Under the pieces are notes generated by a model. The model saw only the letters and a program-made list of their open reading frames with translations, was not told where the DNA came from and searched no databases. From contig CANKHS010000042.1 of NCBI GenBank assembly GCA_947481755.1, positions 1 through 8,748 on the forward strand: a stretch of 8,748 nucleotides of DNA. The letters are read 5' to 3'. The position numbers and the translations under genes are program-made. Each line of letters begins with the position of its first letter. Position 1 is the stretch's first letter. Shown here piece after piece: positions 6,962-8,748 of this stretch. Source of the stretch: Actinomycetota bacterium. Lineage in GTDB: Bacteria > Actinomycetota > Thermoleophilia > Gaiellales > F1-60-MAGs149.

Positions 6962-7596
6962 CCGGTATCACCGACCGGATTCGTCCATCGGCTGGCGCAC
7001 CGGAAGGCGCGCTGGTGTTGTTTCATGGTCGCGGGGCCGATGAGCACGATCTGATGCCACTGATCGAGGTATTAGACCCCGAACAGCGGCTCGTTGGGGT
7101 GACGCCCCGTGCGCCGCTCGCGCTGCCGCCGGGTGGAGCGCATTGGTACATCGTCGAGCGTGTGGGCTATCCCCACGAAGAGACCTTTATGGCCTCCGTA
7201 GAACTTTTGTCCGACTGGCTCGACGACCTGCCAGAACGGATTGGCGTTCCCGAGGAGAAAATCGTTCTCGGTGGCTTCTCGCAGGGCTGTGTGATGGCCT
7301 ACGCAATGGCGCTTGCTGCGCACCGCACACCGCCCGCAGCGCTGCTTGCGATGGTGGGTTTCATTCCGCACGTGAGCGACCATCCACTGGATCTCACGTC
7401 ACCCGACCGGCCGCCTGTCACGGTCGTCCACGGCAGCATCGATCCCGTCATCGACGTCTCCTTTGGACGCGCCGCCCGCGATGAGTTGCTGGCGGCTGAC
7501 ATGGACGTCACGTATCGCGAGACGGCAGTTGAGCACACCATCGATTCGGCCTGGCTCCCAGACCTGCGTCACCAGATCGGCATGACGCTGCGCTAG
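6958..7596 (+). CDS. Phospholipase/carboxylesterase family alpha/beta-hydrolase (MhqD-like)
   Basis: A 212-residue serine hydrolase of the small phospholipase/carboxylesterase family. The oxyanion-hole region is LFHGRGADEHDL (21-32), the nucleophile is Ser108 in the elbow GGFSQG (a GxSxG motif), the acid is Asp162 in HGSIDPVI, and the base is His193 in VEHTID, giving a complete triad. PRAPLALPPGGAHWY (50-64) is the usual cap segment. There is no signal peptide, so it is cytosolic. ATG 6958 lies in an ATGA overlap with the dioxygenase stop and is preferred over GTG 6943. Dioxygenase plus esterase of these two families occur together in the Bacillus MhqR quinone/catechol-stress regulon, so a role in removing aromatic electrophiles is a reasonable inference. 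No mhqR-type regulator is in the window. It ends 4 bp before the convergent peptidase gene. Confidence 0.92.
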   Translation: MTGITDRIRPSAGAPEGALVLFHGRGADEHDLMPLIEVLDPEQRLVGVTPRAPLALPPGGAHWYIVERVGYPHEETFMASVELLSDWLDDLPERIGVPEEKIVLGGFSQGCVMAYAMALAAHRTPPAALLAMVGFIPHVSDHPLDLTSPDRPPVTVVHGSIDPVIDVSFGRAARDELLAADMDVTYRETAVEHTIDSAWLPDLRHQIGMTLR

Positions 7597-7603
7597 GGCG
7601 TCA
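7583..7603. terminator. Hairpin between convergent genes, spanning both stop codons
   Basis: TGACGC at 7583-7588 and GCGTCA at 7598-7603 form a perfect 6-bp stem around a 9-nt loop. The loop holds the plus-strand TAG (7594-7596), and the right arm contains the minus-strand stop (7601-7603). Being symmetric, it could act on both transcripts. No T-tract follows on either side, so intrinsic termination is doubtful; slowing or protecting RNA ends is an alternative. Confidence 0.3.
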
Positions 7604-8407
7604 GCGAGTGCGCGTGGCGGTCGCGAGCGACCACGTCAGCGGTTTTAGATCGAGGCGTTCGGATGTCAGCGGTGAAGCGGCAGTGACGACCGTGACGTTT
7701 TGTCCCGCTTGAATACCGGCGAGCGTCGCAGGATCTGCACTCAGTACGACCATGCGGGTGGGGGTTACAGCAGAGCCGTCGGAGGCTTTGATCGACTTCG
7801 GGCGTACCAATAGGCGGCCGTTGGCTCCGGACGATACGGCCCAGACGACTTTGCCCGTGATGGTCAGCGTGACACTGCTATTGCTGGCGCCCATCATGGC
7901 CGGATCCGCGGGATTGGGCTCAAGAATCGTCGCAGCCTGAAGCGTGGTGTAGGGGGAGACCACTCGGTCGCCGAAGTGAAGTTCGAAGTGGAGGTGGCAG
8001 GGCGCGCTGGCAGCATCGCCGGTCCGGCCGACATACGAAATGACCTGGCCCGCCTTGACGGTCGAACCGTTCTTTAGGCCCTTGGCGAAGGCGCTGTTCG
8101 CATCGCCCGTCACACCCATATGGATGTAGCGATACCACGAGTCCTTGCCCGTCAGGGTGACCATCCAGCCAGAGCGATCGCCGTAGTCAAGACGAACGGT
8201 GCCAGCGACCACCGCGACGGCTGGAGTGCCGCAGGGTGACATCAGATCGTTTCCTTCGTGCGTGCCGCCCGAGCGTGGATCACCAAAATCGTCTGTGTAG
8301 TGCGCACCACCGACGACAGGGAAGAGCGTGAAGGCAGGCGCGGCGGCGGCTGCTGTGCCCGCCGTCGCCAGCAAGAATCCGAGAGTGAGCAGGAGTGCAA
8401 TGCGCAT
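7601..8407 (-). CDS. Secreted M23 (LytM-type) metallopeptidase with unrecognised C-terminal domain
   Basis: A 268-residue exported zinc peptidase of the family that cuts peptidoglycan cross-bridges. A signal peptide MRIALLLTLGFLLATAGTAA runs into AAAP, with probable cleavage near residue 23. The M23 core has the metal motif THEGNDL (His50, Asp54), YRYIHMG (catalytic His96) and CHLHFELHFG (His138 catalytic, His140 metal), so all five residues are present and the enzyme should be active. GTPAVAVVAGTV and VKAGQVISYVGRTG are the usual beta strands. After about residue 175 comes a roughly 90-residue beta-rich region (TLTITGKVVWAVSSGANGRL onwards) that I cannot assign. The ATG at 8405-8407 is chosen because the signal peptide starts there; an in-frame ATG at 8615-8617 would put 70 non-coding-looking residues in front and overlap gcvT. 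It is convergent with the esterase and divergent from gcvT. Confidence 0.93.
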   Translation of the reverse strand: MRIALLLTLGFLLATAGTAAAAAPAFTLFPVVGGAHYTDDFGDPRSGGTHEGNDLMSPCGTPAVAVVAGTVRLDYGDRSGWMVTLTGKDSWYRYIHMGVTGDANSAFAKGLKNGSTVKAGQVISYVGRTGDAASAPCHLHFELHFGDRVVSPYTTLQAATILEPNPADPAMMGASNSSVTLTITGKVVWAVSSGANGRLLVRPKSIKASDGSAVTPTRMVVLSADPATLAGIQAGQNVTVVTAASPLTSERLDLKPLTWSLATATRTR

Positions 8408-8414
8408 AAGTCGT

Positions 8415-8434
8415 GACCGGGGCGTACCTCGGTC
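8415..8434 (-). other. Stem-loop in the 5' leader of the M23 peptidase gene
   Basis: On the minus-strand transcript GACCGAGG is followed by the four bases TACG and then CCCCGGTC. The arms pair over seven of eight positions, with one A-C mismatch and a UACG tetraloop. It ends 7 nt before the ATG and contains the only GAGG (Shine-Dalgarno-like) tract in the leader, so folding could limit ribosome access. A competing pairing GTACC (8424-8428) with GGTAC (8444-8448) uses part of the same bases. Confidence 0.35.
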
Positions 8435-8441
8435 GTCCTTA

Positions 8442-8471
8442 AGGGTACATGCCGTCGTTGAGGCGTGTCTG
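8442..8471 (-). promoter_or_regulatory. Candidate promoter for the M23 peptidase gene
   Basis: On the minus strand CAGACA (8471-8466) matches TTGACA at four positions, and after an 18-bp spacer TACCCT (8447-8442) fits the TAnnnT -10 pattern. Transcription would begin near 8435, so the RNA would open with the stem-loop at 8434-8415. Weak but correctly placed. Confidence 0.3.
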
Positions 8472-8519
8472 AGGTGGCTTCCACTGTGAGGAAATTGAGA
8501 CGAATGACGCAAACCTCCT

Positions 8520-8538
8520 CGTGTTCGAGCAGAACGCG
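8520..8538. repeat. Inverted repeat in the gcvT upstream region
   Basis: CGTGTTC (8520-8526) and GAACGCG (8532-8538) flank the 5-base spacer GAGCA. At DNA level six of seven positions pair; as RNA all seven do, with one G-U. It lies just upstream of the candidate -10 at 8540, where an operator or activator site would be expected. It is also copy 1 of the repeated motif described in the next entry. Confidence 0.45.
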
Positions 8539-8603
8539 GTATCGTCTGCCCAATGTTCGCTGGAAACGCATGGGACATGACTGAGCGTTTTCGGCAAGAA
8601 CAC
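8522..8603 (+). repeat. Three copies of a TKTTCG-N5-AACRC motif upstream of gcvT
   Basis: Copy 1 at 8522-8537 reads TGTTCG-AGCAG-AACGC, copy 2 at 8554-8569 reads TGTTCG-CTGGA-AACGC, and copy 3 at 8588-8603 reads TTTTCG-GCAAG-AACAC. The start-to-start distances are 32 and 34 bp, close to three turns of the helix, so a dimeric protein could bind all three on one DNA face. Copies 1 and 3 have partial dyad symmetry (TTC-N5-GAA). I do not recognise the motif. The small sample and AT-richer content of this region leave chance possible. Confidence 0.4.
8540..8545 (+). promoter_or_regulatory. Candidate -10 element for the gcvT transcript
   Basis: TATCGT fits the TAnnnT -10 pattern. Seven bases later is an ATG (8553), so a transcript from it would be nearly or fully leaderless for the short upstream ORF and would have a leader of roughly 58 nt before gcvT. 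No recognisable -35 lies 17 bp upstream; the TTGAGA at 8495-8500 is too far. An activator bound at the inverted repeat just upstream could compensate. Confidence 0.25.
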
Positions 8604-8606
8604 TGA
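8553..8606 (+). CDS. Possible 17-codon upstream ORF (leader peptide) before gcvT
   Basis: An ATG at 8553 opens a frame encoding MFAGNAWDMTERFRQEH and closes at TGA 8604-8606, 4 bp before the gcvT ATG and in a different frame register from it. There is no ribosome-binding site, but the ATG is 7 bases after a TATCGT -10-like box, which would suit a leaderless start. The peptide has one glycine and no run of a single amino acid, so attenuation by a charged tRNA is not evident; coupling of gcvT translation is the simpler idea. It may just be a chance ORF. Confidence 0.22.
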   Translation: MFAGNAWDMTERFRQEH

Positions 8607-8610
8607 CCCG

Positions 8611-8748
8611 ATGGCACCTACACCGCGCAAAACGCCACTGCACGATCGCCACGTCGAGCTCGGCGCTCGCATGGTCGATTTCGCTGGCTGGGAGATGCCC
8701 GTCTACTACGTGGGTATCAACGAAGAGCATCGCGCAGTACGTGCGCGC
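8611..8748 (+). CDS. gcvT: Glycine cleavage system T protein (aminomethyltransferase), N-terminal part
   Basis: The first 46 codons are present; the rest lies beyond the right edge. GcvT passes the methylene group from the aminomethyl-lipoyl H protein to tetrahydrofolate and releases ammonia. The sequence starts MAPTPRKTPLHDRHVELGAR and continues MVDFAGWEMPVYY, then INEEHRAVRAR. The LHxxHxxLGARMVxFAGWEMPVxY pattern and the following EHxAVR are the hallmark opening of GcvT. ATG 8611 fits the usual family start about ten residues before the first motif; no good Shine-Dalgarno precedes it. It is divergent from the M23 peptidase gene with a 203-bp gap. The catalytic Asp and C-terminal domain cannot be checked here. 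Confidence 0.9.
   Translation, partial: MAPTPRKTPLHDRHVELGARMVDFAGWEMPVYYVGINEEHRAVRAR

Noticed and set aside
8522..8538. SOS/LexA operator
   Set aside because: The half-sites are GTTC-N5-GAAC, the reverse arrangement of the Gram-positive GAAC-N4-GTTC box, with a different spacer, and not the enteric CTGT-N8-ACAG.
8408..8610. Glycine riboswitch upstream of gcvT
   Set aside because: I looked for the paired aptamer cores (GGAGAG near the start, CCGAAGG-type core later) and found none; the region is also short for a tandem aptamer.
8408..8617. N-terminal extension of the M23 peptidase to an ATG at 8615-8617
   Set aside because: It would put 70 Ser/Arg-rich residues before a clear signal peptide and overlap the gcvT start.
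1..8748. Mobile element, CRISPR array, tRNA or rRNA
   Set aside because: No transposase or integrase frames, no terminal repeats, no regularly spaced repeats of CRISPR type and no tRNA-like or rRNA-like sequence were seen; nearly all bases are covered by housekeeping genes.

Overview
The window is a GC-rich, gene-dense bacterial chromosome segment: short intergenic gaps, frequent ATGA stop/start overlaps, GTG starts and third codon positions mostly G or C. The gene content is ordinary chromosomal housekeeping. Nothing looks phage-, plasmid- or transposon-derived, and I see no rRNA, tRNA, CRISPR array or insertion sequence. A high-GC actinobacterium-like host (for example a deep lineage such as Thermoleophilia) is compatible with an MreB-carrying, GC-rich, frequently leaderless-looking genome. 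That placement is inference and not proved by the window.

Layout. Everything from the left edge to 7596 is on the plus strand: the last 26 codons of an unidentified gene (transketolase-like tail), maf (nucleotide pyrophosphatase), mreB (cell-shape actin homologue), then a tightly overlapping arginine operon argC-argJ-argB-argD (1827-5804). After it come a 66-residue two-helix membrane protein, a VOC-fold ring-cleaving dioxygenase of the MhqO/LinE type, and an alpha/beta-hydrolase of the MhqD type joined to it by an ATGA overlap. A secreted M23 (LytM-type) peptidase lies convergently on the minus strand (7601-8407). A 203-bp divergent intergenic region separates it from the start of gcvT (8611 to the right edge, truncated).

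How the genes work together. ArgJ, ArgB, ArgC and ArgD carry out the acetylated steps from glutamate to N-acetylornithine, with ArgJ recycling the acetyl group, so this one operon covers arginine synthesis up to ornithine. ArgF, ArgG and ArgH must be elsewhere. The dioxygenase/esterase pair resembles the quinone/catechol-stress pairs known from the Bacillus MhqR regulon. Maf, MreB and the M23 peptidase are all linked to cell division or envelope growth, but only maf and mreB are adjacent on one strand.

Most unusual things seen: (i) three copies of a TKTTCG-N5-AAC motif spaced 32 and 34 bp apart, with a 17-codon upstream ORF, just before gcvT; (ii) a very short ArgB that lacks both the N-terminal arginine-sensing helix and much of the usual C-terminal segment; (iii) Gly instead of the usual Ala before the self-cleavage Thr of ArgJ; (iv) mreB without mreC/mreD, with an excellent Shine-Dalgarno placed in front of an ATC codon instead of the family-predicted ATG; (v) an M23 peptidase with exactly two cysteines bracketing its metal site and an unrecognised C-terminal domain. 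I do not find a convincing previously undescribed multi-gene system here.
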